A stretch of DNA of 64,000 nt from the NCBI RefSeq assembly GCF_013032005.1, contig NZ_WQBE01000001.1, positions 1,096,811 to 1,160,810 on the forward strand. Direction: 5' to 3'. Below are positions 34,753-42,905 of this stretch, one piece after another. Below the pieces are notes generated by a model. It was not told where the DNA came from. It did not search any database and saw nothing but the letters and a program-made list of their open reading frames with translations. How positions within the stretch are numbered: the first letter of the stretch is position 1; each line of letters begins with the position of its first letter. The DNA comes from Ruegeria atlantica. Lineage in GTDB: Bacteria > Pseudomonadota > Alphaproteobacteria > Rhodobacterales > Rhodobacteraceae. A program made the translations under genes and the position numbers.

Positions 34753-36068
34753 GCCACCTGTGCCTCCAGTCTGGGATAACGCCAACCCATGGTGACGCCG
34801 CGCGCGATGTTCAGAACCATCAGCGCGGCCCACAAGCCGTGGTTACCAAAGGCCGGCACCAGTAGGAACAGGGCCGCCACATAGATCGCAACTGATTGAA
34901 CCATCGCGTTGCGCATCGCACGCGTCCAGGTGGCCCCAATATAGATGCCGTCGAACATCCAGCTTGCCACCCCGATTGCCGGGGCCAGCGCGGCCCAGAT
35001 CAGATAGTCTCGCGCCGCCGCGCGCACCTCGGCCGAGGTTGACATCAGATCGATCAGCGCAGGCCCAGCCAAATAGAACACAACCCCCAGCAGGAACGCC
35101 CCACCTACGCCCCATTGGGACGCCATGATTGACGCCCGCCGGACCTGAGACCGGTTCCGCGCGCCCACGGCACTGCCGACCAGAGCCTCGGCGGAAAAGG
35201 CGAAGCCGTCCAAGGCAAATGCGGTGATCTCAAGAAATTGCAGCAAGACCTGATTGGCAGCCAGGTTAACGTCTCCCAGATCGGACCCAACGAACAGAAA
35301 TGTCGTGAACGCGCCCGTCAGCAGAACAGATCGGATCATGATGTCAGCGTTCACCTGCATCATCCGGCGCAATCGCGCTGCGTCGAAAATACGTGGCCAG
35401 TCGCGCCATTGATTCCCTGTGAACGCTTCGCGGCACAGATACAGGCCCAGCGCCAGCCCGGTCCATTCCGCGATCAGGGTAGCAATGGCCACACCTTCGA
35501 CGCCCCAGCCCAACCCAAGCACGAACCACAAGTCCAGCAAGATGTTCAACCCGTTCATCCAGACCTGCAGGAGGAACACGCCCCGTGTCTGCTCTATTGC
35601 GATCAGCCAACCCGTAACGGCAAAAAGCGCGATGGTTGCCGGGGCACCCCAAATGCGGATTTGCAGGTAATCCTGTGTCAGCGCCTCAACCTCGGGGCTG
35701 GCGGGTGACAGGGCAAACGCCCCCCAGAACAGCCCGACTTGCGTGAGAATAAAGAACAGCCCCGCCGCGCCGCCCAACAGCAGCCCGCGCATCAATAGCG
35801 CACCGGTTTCCGCCGTATCCCCTGCCCCGCGCGCCTGCGCCGCCAGACCGGTCGTGCCCATGCGCAGAAAGCCAAAGATCCAATAGATCGCAGACAGTAT
35901 AACCGCGCCCATACCCACGGCCCCGATGGGCGCGGCCAACCCCATCTGACCGACTACACCGGTATCCACAGCGCCAAGTATCGGAACCGTGGCATTCGAC
36001 AGCACAATCGGAACGGCGATTTTCAACACCCGCGTATGTGTCAGGGGTGCCGAGGCGTGCTGCGTCAC
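34749..36068 (-). CDS. MATE family efflux transporter (DinF-like)
   Basis: A 439-residue membrane protein with about twelve helices in two halves. It shows RVLKIAVPIVLSNATVPILGAVDTGVVG at the N-terminus, the typical DinF-type MATE start with conserved Asp in helix 1. Other typical parts are GLAAQARGAGD and the second-half FSAEALVGSAVGARNR. DinF-type exporters use Na+ or H+ to expel organic cations; the substrate here is unknown. It is the third gene in a minus-strand operon behind two PaaI thioesterases, three bases after the second. Its stop overlaps the arsC-like gene by four bases. Confidence 0.9.
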   Translation of the reverse strand: MTQHASAPLTHTRVLKIAVPIVLSNATVPILGAVDTGVVGQMGLAAPIGAVGMGAVILSAIYWIFGFLRMGTTGLAAQARGAGDTAETGALLMRGLLLGGAAGLFFILTQVGLFWGAFALSPASPEVEALTQDYLQIRIWGAPATIALFAVTGWLIAIEQTRGVFLLQVWMNGLNILLDLWFVLGLGWGVEGVAIATLIAEWTGLALGLYLCREAFTGNQWRDWPRIFDAARLRRMMQVNADIMIRSVLLTGAFTTFLFVGSDLGDVNLAANQVLLQFLEITAFALDGFAFSAEALVGSAVGARNRSQVRRASIMASQWGVGGAFLLGVVFYLAGPALIDLMSTSAEVRAAARDYLIWAALAPAIGVASWMFDGIYIGATWTRAMRNAMVQSVAIYVAALFLLVPAFGNHGLWAALMVLNIARGVTMGWRYPRLEAQVA

Positions 36069-36071
36069 GGG

Positions 36072-36590
36072 TTACTCTCTTTCCGCTTTCGGCTGCGGCA
36101 TCAGGAAATGCCCCGTGGCCTGCGCGATGGGTCGTGCGTGATTGTCCTGCCAGGCCTCGACCCGGACCGAGGCATAGCGCCTGCCGGACCGGCTGACAAA
36201 GGCGCGCGCATAAGCATCCCGCGGCAAGCCAGAGCGTAAGTAGTCAACCGTGAAATCAACGGTTTTTGGAAATCTCACCGCATCGGCTTTGAACAAATCT
36301 TCGGCCTCGATCTCACCGCTTTCGATGCGGGGAAAGAAGTGTTCCCAACTCAGCGTGATGACGGCCGTCACCTCAAGAAATGCGGCTGTAACCCCGCCAT
36401 GCAGCGCGGGCAGCAATGGATTTCCGATCAGCTTGTCGTCAAAGTTCAGCACCCCAGTCAGCTCATCGCCGCGTCGGTCGAAGGTGATATTGAGAAAGCG
36501 GATGTAAGGAACTCCGTCGACAATCGCCTTCAGGGCCGCGTCGCGACGTTGCTTGACCACCTGCATGGGTTCGGGTCGGGGACGCACCAT
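36072..36590 (-). CDS. PaaI-type acyl-CoA thioesterase (long form)
   Basis: A 172-residue hotdog-fold protein: VDGVPYIRFLNITFDRRGDELTGVLNF, then the hotdog helix NPLLPALHGGVTAAFLEVTAVI with the conserved HGG, and VDFTVDYLRSGLPRDAYARAFVSRSGRRYASVRVEAWQ. About 35 residues longer than its neighbour, with an insertion (HFFPRIESGEIEAEDLFKAD). The substrate acyl-CoA is unknown. It begins in the last base of the neighbouring thioesterase stop (TAATG on the minus strand). The two paralogues have diverged strongly, so they may form a heteromer or split substrates. Confidence 0.87.
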   Translation of the reverse strand: MVRPRPEPMQVVKQRRDAALKAIVDGVPYIRFLNITFDRRGDELTGVLNFDDKLIGNPLLPALHGGVTAAFLEVTAVITLSWEHFFPRIESGEIEAEDLFKADAVRFPKTVDFTVDYLRSGLPRDAYARAFVSRSGRRYASVRVEAWQDNHARPIAQATGHFLMPQPKAERE

Positions 36591-37009
36591 TACAATCCCT
36601 CCACCGTAAAGGCGCCTGCCGCTGTTGCGACCGGGCGTTCTTGATCGTCGTCCATCGCGGTTGCCCGAACAAAAGCAACATTGCGCGTGATGTGGTAGCA
36701 GGTCGCACGCGCCGTAATGCTCTGCCCCGGCGTCGCTGCGCGCATATAGTCAATTCTCAGGTCAATTGTGGCCGTCCCGCCCGGAGCGGACGGATGGGAC
36801 ATAACGGCCGCCCCACAGCATGTGTCCAGGGCGGCAAACACAGCGCCGCCATGGATAACGCCAGTTCTGGGGTCTCCGATCAGATCCGCATTATACGGCA
36901 TTGAAATTTCAGCCTCGCCATCGCTGATGGTCGTCAGTTTCAGACCAAGTGCGTTGGCATGCGGAATCGCCTCAATGAACTGGCGGGCAATCTCTACTTT
37001 GTCGACCAT
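36590..37009 (-). CDS. PaaI-type acyl-CoA thioesterase (short form)
   Basis: A 139-residue hotdog thioesterase. It shows ALGLKLTTISDGEAEISMPYN, the active helix GVIHGGAVFAALDTCCGAAV, and TIDLRIDYMRAATPGQSITARA, as in PaaI/YbgC-like enzymes. It probably removes acyl groups from CoA, perhaps as a housekeeping step for stalled intermediates; adjacency to the beta-oxidation locus 1 kb away suits this. It is the first gene of the minus-strand operon with the long thioesterase and the MATE gene, and is divergent from a MerR regulator (113 bp between starts), which may control it. Confidence 0.88.
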   Translation of the reverse strand: MVDKVEIARQFIEAIPHANALGLKLTTISDGEAEISMPYNADLIGDPRTGVIHGGAVFAALDTCCGAAVMSHPSAPGGTATIDLRIDYMRAATPGQSITARATCYHITRNVAFVRATAMDDDQERPVATAAGAFTVEGL

Positions 37010-37122
37010 GTATGCGTGTCCTTTGGATTCCGTCCTTTATGAGCCTGCGCTTTGCAAAAGAGCAAGACCGCCTGTTGCGCTTGCCGCCACGACGCCCTAG
37101 TTTGCTGCTGAGGAGACAACAA

Positions 37123-37491
37123 ATGACTGACAACCGTTTGTCATTAAACGAGATGTGCGAAGAGTTCGACGTAACCAAGCGCACTTTGCGTTATTACGAA
37201 TATATCGAACTGCTGCAGCCCGAACGCGAAGGCCGCTCGCGTTATTATGGGCCGCGGGAATGCGCGCGGATGAAACTGATCATGCGTGGGCGCCTGTTTG
37301 GATTCTCGCTGGAAGAGATTCGCCAGTGGCTGCTGATCTATGAAGATCAGGGGGATCAGGCACAAATGGCCGAGTTTATAAAACTGGCCGACCGGCAGAT
37401 GCCTGAACTGCAAAAACAGCGTCAGCAACTGGACGAGGCGATGGAAGAACTCCAACGCCTGCGCGACCAGACCGCTAAATCTCTGGGTTGA
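37123..37491 (+). CDS. MerR family transcriptional regulator (first of tandem pair)
   Basis: A 122-residue regulator. The winged helix is SLNEMCEEFDVTKRTLRYYEYIELLQPEREG with the MerR RYYE motif, followed by [33 protein letters not shown] and a coiled-coil dimer helix (MPELQKQRQQLDEAMEELQRLRDQ). There is no C-terminal ligand domain and no metal-type Cys pattern, as in the LiuR-like MerR group that regulates acyl-CoA catabolism. GAGGAG at 37110-37115 supports ATG 37123. It is divergent from the thioesterase operon. A paralogue follows at 37781, and operator-like palindromes lie between them. Confidence 0.9.
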   Translation: MTDNRLSLNEMCEEFDVTKRTLRYYEYIELLQPEREGRSRYYGPRECARMKLIMRGRLFGFSLEEIRQWLLIYEDQGDQAQMAEFIKLADRQMPELQKQRQQLDEAMEELQRLRDQTAKSLG

Positions 37492-37606
37492 TCTTCGACA
37501 GGATCAACTGGCCATTTTTAACCTTTAGAACATTCTGCAAGCGCAGCGCTGCGTCAGAATTTCTGTCTGACCGTTAGGCGTCAGCCCCCGCCCCACAGCT
37601 AAATTC

Positions 37607-37725
37607 CGTTACGTAACGTTTTCAATTGGGCGTTATCCGCACCTTGACGCGAGAGGATGCTACGTCAACTTTCATAGTGACGTAGCGTTTGCATTACGTG
37701 AACGTCATCTACGTGTTGTAACGTG
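37607..37725. promoter_or_regulatory. Cluster of ACGT-core palindromes between two MerR genes
   Basis: The 289-bp gap 37492-37780 holds several related sites. CGTTACGTAACG at 37607-37618 is a perfect 12-bp palindrome. GCTACGTCA at 37659-37667 and TGACGTAGC at 37678-37686 are perfect 9-bp inverted arms with a ten-base spacer. TTACGTGAACGT is at 37694-37705 and TACGTGTTGTAACGTG at 37710-37725. A TTGACG at 37644 and TTTCAT at 37670, 20 bases apart, would be a long-spacer promoter of the MerR type, with an arm inside the spacer. The similarity to sites of LiuR-type MerR proteins is from memory. Confidence 0.65.
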
Positions 37726-37780
37726 CGCATCAACTGCGCAACTGACTTTGATAGACGCCAGTGACAAGAGTGCTGAAACC

Positions 37781-38182
37781 ATGACCGAAGATCTGATGAC
37801 CATCCGTGAAATGTGCGAGACATATGATGTCACGCCGCGCACTTTGCGATTTTACGAGGCCAAGGAACTTTTGTTTCCGATCCGCGAGGGCCAGAAACGT
37901 CTGTTCACCAAACGTGACCGGGCGCGCCTTAAACTGATCCTGCGCGGCAAGCGCTTTGGCTTTAGCCTGGAAGAGATCCGGCAGCTGCTGGACCTGTACC
38001 ATGTGGGTGACCAGCAAATGACCCAGATGACCCGTACGTTTGAAATCGCACGGGAACGTCTGGCAGATATGGAAGCCCGCCGCGAAGAGCTGACGCAAGC
38101 CATTGACGATCTGAAAGAACAGCTGCGCTGGGGCGAAAAAGTCATCGCCTCGATGAAGAACGAGAACAAAGCCGCCGAGTAA
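37781..38182 (+). CDS. MerR family transcriptional regulator (second of tandem pair)
   Basis: A 133-residue MerR regulator, close in plan to the one at 37123: [31 protein letters not shown], then [39 protein letters not shown] long coiled coil follows ([40 protein letters not shown]). No metal-binding Cys. ATG 37781 places the helix-turn-helix close to the N-terminus; the frame is open to 37748. It ends 46 bp before the acyl-CoA dehydrogenase, so it is probably co-transcribed with it and senses an acyl-CoA intermediate. It presumably binds the palindromes upstream and regulates itself. Confidence 0.9.
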   Translation: MTEDLMTIREMCETYDVTPRTLRFYEAKELLFPIREGQKRLFTKRDRARLKLILRGKRFGFSLEEIRQLLDLYHVGDQQMTQMTRTFEIARERLADMEARREELTQAIDDLKEQLRWGEKVIASMKNENKAAE

Positions 38183-38228
38183 CTCTGGCGGCCCAATCCC
38201 CGGACATCTGAATTTAAGGGAGCTTCAA

Positions 38229-40010
38229 ATGCCCGTCTATAACGCGCCTACAAAAGACACTCAGTTCATTCTGCACGATGTTCTGAAAATCTCAGACTCG
38301 GATATTCCGGGTTATAGTGAGCTGGAAGCCGAATTCACCGGCGCCGTTCTGGAAGAGGCCGGCAAGGTCGCGACCAACGTATTGCACCCCCTGAACGTGG
38401 TGGGTGACACCGAAGGGTGCCGGTTGGAAAATGGCATCGTGTACACGCCCACAGGCTTCAAGGACGCGTTCGAGCAGATGAAAGAAGGCGGCTGGACCGG
38501 CCTCGACATGCCCGAAGAGTATGGCGGGCAGAACATGCCCTACGTCATCGGCACGGCTGTGGGCGAGATGTTCTCGGGCGCAAACCAGGCCTTTACAATG
38601 TATCAGGGCCTGACCCATGGCGCGGCCTCGGCCATTCTGGCGCATGGCTCGGACGAGCAGAAGAACAAGTACCTGCCCAACATGGTCAGTTGCGAATGGA
38701 CCGGCACCATGAACCTGACCGAACCGCATTGCGGCACCGATCTGGGCCTGATGCGTACCAAAGCGGAACCGCAGGGCGATGGCAGCTATAAGATTTCCGG
38801 CCAGAAAATCTTTATCTCGGCCGGCGATCACGACATGGCCGACAACATCATCCATCTGGTGCTGGCCAAGATTCCCGGCGGTCCCGAGGGTATCAAGGGC
38901 GTGTCGCTGTTCATCGTACCCAAGTTCATCGTGAACGAAGACGGGTCACTGGGTGAGCGCAACGGCGTCTCGGTCGGCAAGATCGAAGAGAAGATGGGCA
39001 TCCACGGCAACTCGACCTGCGTCATGAACTATGACGAGGCCACCGGCTGGTTGCTGGGCGAAGAACACAAGGGCATGCGCGCCATGTTCACCATGATGAA
39101 CGAGGCGCGTTTGGGTGTCGGCATGCAGGGTCTGTCTCAGGCCGAGGCTGCGTTCCAGAACGCCTTGGAATACGCCAAGGACCGCCTGCAGGGTCGCGAT
39201 GTGACCGGGGTGAAGAACCCGGACGGTCCCGCCGATCCGCTGATCGTTCATCCCGATATTCGCCGCAATCTGATGGATCAGAAAAGCTTCACCGAAGGGG
39301 CCCGCGCGTTTATCCTGTGGGGCGCGACGATGATCGACAAGGCGCACCGCTCAGGTGACAAGGACGCGGACGGTCTGATCTCGCTGTTGACCCCGGTTAT
39401 CAAGGGCTTCCTGACGGATGAAGGCTACGACATGACCGTTCAGGCGCAGCAGGTCTATGGCGGCCACGGTTACATCGAAGAATGGGGCATGTCGCAATAC
39501 ACCCGCGACGCCCGCATCGCGATGATCTACGAAGGCGCCAATGGCGTTCAGGCGCTGGACCTGGTCGGTCGTAAGCTGGCGCAGGACGGCGGCAAGCACG
39601 TCATGGCGTTTTTCGAGATGGTCAAATCCTTCTGCAAGGAAAACGGCGGCAAGGATGAGGCTTATGATAAGGCCTTCATCGAACCGCTGAAGGCCGCGTC
39701 CAAGGACCTTCAGGCTGCCGGCATGTATTTTATGCAGGAAGGGATGAAGAACCCCAATAACGCTTTGTCCGGTTCGTACGACTTCATGCACATGTTCGGC
39801 CATGTCTGCCTGGGCCTGATGTGGGCGCAGATGGCCAAGGCGGCGCAGGACGCGCTGGATGGTGGTGCGTCGGACAAAGAGTTCTACGAGACCAAGCTCA
39901 ACACTGGTCGATTCTACATGGCGCGTCGCCTGCCCGCCACGGGCATGCATCTGGCGCGCATCCAGACCGGCGCGGAAACGGTCATGGCGCTGGAGGCCGC
40001 TAACTTCTGA
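38229..40010 (+). CDS. Acyl-CoA dehydrogenase, long DmdC/FadE-like form
   Basis: A 593-residue flavoprotein, about 200 residues longer than ordinary acyl-CoA dehydrogenases because of an extra C-terminal helical domain. Motifs in order are [33 protein letters not shown] (FAD/substrate loop), [13 protein letters not shown], and the catalytic Glu in [21 protein letters not shown] (about residue 433). This long form includes DmdC of the DMSP demethylation pathway and related fatty acyl-CoA dehydrogenases. Since the following genes are thiolase and hydratase/dehydrogenase, straight-chain beta-oxidation is more likely here than methylmercaptopropionyl-CoA. GGGAG precedes the ATG. A 12-bp stem-loop follows the stop. 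Confidence 0.9.
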   Translation: MPVYNAPTKDTQFILHDVLKISDSDIPGYSELEAEFTGAVLEEAGKVATNVLHPLNVVGDTEGCRLENGIVYTPTGFKDAFEQMKEGGWTGLDMPEEYGGQNMPYVIGTAVGEMFSGANQAFTMYQGLTHGAASAILAHGSDEQKNKYLPNMVSCEWTGTMNLTEPHCGTDLGLMRTKAEPQGDGSYKISGQKIFISAGDHDMADNIIHLVLAKIPGGPEGIKGVSLFIVPKFIVNEDGSLGERNGVSVGKIEEKMGIHGNSTCVMNYDEATGWLLGEEHKGMRAMFTMMNEARLGVGMQGLSQAEAAFQNALEYAKDRLQGRDVTGVKNPDGPADPLIVHPDIRRNLMDQKSFTEGARAFILWGATMIDKAHRSGDKDADGLISLLTPVIKGFLTDEGYDMTVQAQQVYGGHGYIEEWGMSQYTRDARIAMIYEGANGVQALDLVGRKLAQDGGKHVMAFFEMVKSFCKENGGKDEAYDKAFIEPLKAASKDLQAAGMYFMQEGMKNPNNALSGSYDFMHMFGHVCLGLMWAQMAKAAQDALDGGASDKEFYETKLNTGRFYMARRLPATGMHLARIQTGAETVMALEAANF

Positions 40011-40017
40011 ACATAAC

Positions 40018-40047
40018 CCGGCCTTGGGGTCCTACCCCCGAGGCCGG
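40018..40047 (+). terminator. Stem-loop after acyl-CoA dehydrogenase gene
   Basis: CCGGCCTTGGGG (40018-40029) pairs with CCCCGAGGCCGG (40036-40047) with one wobble pair and a six-base loop. Only a weak ACTTTC follows, so it may be a partial terminator or mRNA-end stabiliser that lowers expression of the downstream genes. Confidence 0.6.
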
Positions 40048-40065
40048 ACTTTCGAAAGAGAGACA

Positions 40066-40278
40066 ATGCCAAAACGTTTTCGCCTGACCCGCCGCTTTCC
40101 GGTCGCTATGACCGAGGACAGCTATCGCAAACTGCGCGGCTTTGCGCGCGAGGCCGGGTTGGACGAAGGTGAGGCGTTATCCTTTCTGTTCGAGAATTTC
40201 AACAGTGTGATCAATGAGGACAAGCTGACCCGAAGGCTGCGCGAATTCAATTCTGAGCTTGAGGCGCGCAAGCGATGA
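40066..40278 (+). CDS. Small basic protein of unknown function
   Basis: A 70-residue protein, MPKRFRLTRRFPVAMTEDSYRKL at the start (shown in part), then FAREAGLDEGEALSFLFENFNSVI and a Lys/Arg-rich C-terminal helix ending LEARKR. I do not recognise a named family. The short N-terminal strand followed by two helices and high charge is compatible with a ribbon-helix-helix or small nucleic-acid-binding protein. GAAAGAGAG precedes the ATG. It sits between the acyl-CoA dehydrogenase and GST/thiolase genes on the same strand. The codon use resembles its neighbours and the frame is intact, so I think it is a real gene. Confidence 0.65.
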   Translation: MPKRFRLTRRFPVAMTEDSYRKLRGFAREAGLDEGEALSFLFENFNSVINEDKLTRRLREFNSELEARKR

Positions 40279-40334
40279 TCAAGGCGCAACAGATATTTGC
40301 TCGCGCTCAACTCGAGGTTGGGCGCCTCCGGCGG

Positions 40335-40514
40335 GAGTATTTTTGAAAAGATGAAAATGTGGTGCGTCCCTGCCACCGGGCGCACTCACCATCAGGACAG
40401 GAACGACTTCACCTTTTACGGTCATCGGCTCTCCAGCCTGTACCGCTCGGCCATATCAAAGGAACAAGGTTGGTAAATAGTGAACGCGAAGTCTTCATCT
40501 TTTCAAAAATTCTC
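40335..40514. repeat. Inverted pair of 21-bp repeats flanking 138 bp
   Basis: GAGTATTTTTGAAAAGATGAA at 40335-40355 recurs in inverted orientation at 40494-40514 with one mismatch. The left copy is preceded by GCGCCTCCGGCGG (40322-40334), which forms a small hairpin before the TATTTTT tract, like an intrinsic terminator. The gap between 40279 and 40555 holds no convincing gene. I recall this CGGCGGGAGTATTTTTG motif as recurrent between genes in Rhodobacterales, but I cannot confirm that here. The two copies could be separate terminators facing each other or ends of a small mobile or repeat element. Confidence 0.72.
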
Positions 40515-40555
40515 GAATTCGACCTGACCACGCACACCACGGGAGGGGTGATCGT

Positions 40556-41194
40556 ATGACTATCAAACTGCACTGCTTCGGCGAAAGCGGAAATTCCTAC
40601 AAGGCCGCGCTGGCGCTTGAGATGTCGGGACTGGACTGGGAGCCTGTCTTTGTCGATTTCTTCAACGGCCAGACCCGCACACCCGAATACCGTGCCGACG
40701 TCAACGAGATGGGCGAAGCACCCGTTCTGATCGATGGCGATTTCCGCACTACGCAATCCGGTGCCATTCAGGCCTATGTGACCGAGAAATCTGGCAAGTT
40801 CGGCGGCAAGGATCGCGACGAGAATTACGAGATTTTCCGGTGGGTTCTGTGGGACAATCACAAGCTCAGTTCGATGGCCGGGCTGACCCGCTTTCTGATC
40901 AACTTCTTGCCTGAACAGCACCGCAACCCGGATGTCATCGCCTTTAACCAAGGGCGGTTGAAAGCGGCCTATCAAATCCTGAACGACCATTTGGACGACC
41001 GTGATTGGATCGTCGGTGATGGCGTGACCAACGCCGACATCAGCTGCTGCGGCTATCTCTATTACCCCGAACCATTCGGCTTTGACCGCGCCGACTGGCC
41101 CCATATCGACGCCTGGCTAACTCGCCTGTCCGAGCAGCCCGGCTGGAAACACCCCTATGACCTGATGCCCGGCAACCCGTCGGATCGAGCTTAA
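40556..41194 (+). CDS. Glutathione S-transferase family protein
   Basis: A 212-residue protein with an N-terminal thioredoxin fold (LHCFGESGNSYKAALALEMSGLDWEPVFVDFFNG, GEAPVLIDGDFRTTQSGAIQAY with the Ser of the glutathione site). A helical C-terminal domain contains the N-capping box region GDGVTNADISCCGYLYY. Activity and substrate cannot be told; position between beta-oxidation genes suggests handling reactive or electrophilic acyl products. GGGAGG at 40541-40546 is the ribosome binding site. It ends 11 bases before the thiolase gene. Confidence 0.88.
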   Translation: MTIKLHCFGESGNSYKAALALEMSGLDWEPVFVDFFNGQTRTPEYRADVNEMGEAPVLIDGDFRTTQSGAIQAYVTEKSGKFGGKDRDENYEIFRWVLWDNHKLSSMAGLTRFLINFLPEQHRNPDVIAFNQGRLKAAYQILNDHLDDRDWIVGDGVTNADISCCGYLYYPEPFGFDRADWPHIDAWLTRLSEQPGWKHPYDLMPGNPSDRA

Positions 41195-41205
41195 GGAGAA
41201 GACCC

Positions 41206-42417
41206 ATGACCGAAGCTTACATTTATGATGCCCTGCGCACCCCGCGCGGCAAGGGCCGCAAGGATGGCAGCCTGCACGAGGTTACCTCGGTGCGCCTGTC
41301 CGCCCTGACCCTGAACGCGATGAAAGAGCGTAACAACCTCGAAGGTCACGCCGTCGAGGACGTGATCTGGGGTAACGTCACGCAGGTGATGGAACAGGGC
41401 GGCTGTTTAGCGCGATCGGCCGTGCTGGCCTCCGATCTGGATCAATCGATTCCCGGCTTGGCGATCAACCGTTTCTGTGCCTCGGGGATGGAAGCCGTAA
41501 ATTTGGCGGCAAACCAGGTCAAAGGTGGCGCCGGCCAAGCCTATATCGCAGGCGGCGTAGAAATGATGGGCCGTGTGGCAATGGGCAGCGATGGCGCGGC
41601 GATTGCCGTTGATCCAACGTTGGCGATGGATACCTATTTTGTGCCGCAAGGCATATCGGCCGATATTATCGCAACCGAGTATGGGTTCAGCCGTGATGAC
41701 GCCGATGCGCTGGCCGTTGAATCTCAGAAACGCGCTGCGACCGCTTGGGAAGACAATCGGTTCGAGAAGTCGGTTATCACCATCAAGGATCAGAACGGCC
41801 TGACCATTCTGGACCGCGACGAGTACATGCGCCCCGGCACCGACATGCAGAGCCTTGGCGCGCTGAACCCCTCGTTCGCGATGATGGGTGAGCAGATGCC
41901 GGGCTTCGACAAGGTCGCGATGATCAAATACCCGCATCTTGAGCGGATCAATCATATCCACCACGCGGGCAACAGCTCGGGCATCGTGGATGGGGCTGCA
42001 GCCGTGCTGATCGGCAACAAGGAATTCGGTGAGAAATACGGCCTGAAACCGCGCGCGCGCATCAAGGCAACTGCCAAGATCGGTACCGATCCGACCATCA
42101 TGCTGACCGGCCCGGTTCCGGTGACCGAGAAGATTTTGGCCGACAATGGCATGAAGATTAGCGATCTGGACCTGTTCGAAGTGAACGAAGCCTTCGCTTC
42201 GGTCGTGTTGAGGTTCCAGCAGGCATTTGACGTTGACCCTGCTCTGGTTAATCCAAACGGCGGCTCAATCGCGATGGGTCACCCGCTGGGCGCGACCGGT
42301 GCAATGATCATCGGCACGTTGCTGGATGAGTTGGAGCGTCAGGACAAGGAAACCGGTCTGGCCACGCTCTGCATTGCATCCGGCATGGGTGCGGCAACCA
42401 TTATCGAGCGTGTCTGA
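41206..42417 (+). CDS. fadA: Acetyl-CoA C-acyltransferase (thiolase)
   Basis: A 403-residue thiolase. The N-terminal AYIYDALRTPRGKGRKDGSL, the acyl-enzyme Cys in INRFCASGMEAVNLAA (about residue 92), NGGSIAMGHPLGATGAMI with the catalytic His, and the second Cys in LCIASGMGAATIIE are all present. It cleaves 3-ketoacyl-CoA in the last step of beta-oxidation. AAGGAGAAG is the ribosome binding site. It is followed by the cupin gene with an overlap of one base (TGATG) and by the FadB/J fusion, a typical fad operon. Gene symbol is by function; several thiolase paralogues exist in such genomes. Confidence 0.92.
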   Translation: MTEAYIYDALRTPRGKGRKDGSLHEVTSVRLSALTLNAMKERNNLEGHAVEDVIWGNVTQVMEQGGCLARSAVLASDLDQSIPGLAINRFCASGMEAVNLAANQVKGGAGQAYIAGGVEMMGRVAMGSDGAAIAVDPTLAMDTYFVPQGISADIIATEYGFSRDDADALAVESQKRAATAWEDNRFEKSVITIKDQNGLTILDRDEYMRPGTDMQSLGALNPSFAMMGEQMPGFDKVAMIKYPHLERINHIHHAGNSSGIVDGAAAVLIGNKEFGEKYGLKPRARIKATAKIGTDPTIMLTGPVPVTEKILADNGMKISDLDLFEVNEAFASVVLRFQQAFDVDPALVNPNGGSIAMGHPLGATGAMIIGTLLDELERQDKETGLATLCIASGMGAATIIERV

Positions 42418-42905
42418 TGCCCAAGCTGAACCTCTCACAGATCCCGTTCAAGGGGGGCTCGTCTTATCCCGGCAAACTGGCGCAGGCGACCGCCGGTCGT
42501 TTTGTGCAGCGTGTGGGCGATGCGGGTGGGCTGACCCAATACGGTGTCAACATCGTGCGGCTGGAACCGCAGGGTATGTCCTCGCTGCGCCATTACCATA
42601 TGGAGCAGGACGAGTTTGCCATCATCCTCAGTGGCAGTTGCACACTGATCGACGACGATGGCGAGCATGACTTGCAGCCTGGCGATTGCGCCACTTGGCC
42701 TGCAGGTGAGGCCAATGGCCACCACCTTGTGAACAAAACCGATGCGCCCATGACCTTTCTGGTCGTGGGCACACGGACCCCGACCGAGACCGGCTATTAC
42801 AGCGACATAGACATGATGGTGAAGGATGACGAAAACGGCTTCGCCTTCACCCGCAAGGATGGCAGCCCGCTGACGGCTGACCAGATTGGAGATGACAATG
42901 ACTGA
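42417..42905 (+). CDS. Cupin domain protein in the fad operon
   Basis: A 162-residue single-domain cupin: PQGMSSLRHYHMEQDEFAIILSGSCTLIDDDGEHDLQPGDCATWPAGEANGHHLVN. The metal-binding set G(X)5HXH(X)3,4E is HYHMEQDE, and the second motif PAGEANGHH holds the later His. This sort of cupin often looks like a small sensor or isomerase. No specific reaction is visible. It starts in the thiolase stop and overlaps the FadB gene by eight bases, so it is clearly part of the fad operon, which is less common than the surrounding genes. Confidence 0.85.
   Translation: MPKLNLSQIPFKGGSSYPGKLAQATAGRFVQRVGDAGGLTQYGVNIVRLEPQGMSSLRHYHMEQDEFAIILSGSCTLIDDDGEHDLQPGDCATWPAGEANGHHLVNKTDAPMTFLVVGTRTPTETGYYSDIDMMVKDDENGFAFTRKDGSPLTADQIGDDND

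Noticed and set aside
38229..40010. Assignment of the acyl-CoA dehydrogenase as DmdC of DMSP metabolism
   Set aside because: The long form fits DmdC, but thiolase and FadJ in the same operon point to ordinary fatty-acid oxidation, and no dmdB or dmdD is next to it.
40359..40559. 66-codon frame in the gap between the small protein and GST
   Set aside because: It runs through the right inverted repeat and ends across the GST start. No ribosome binding site or known motif.
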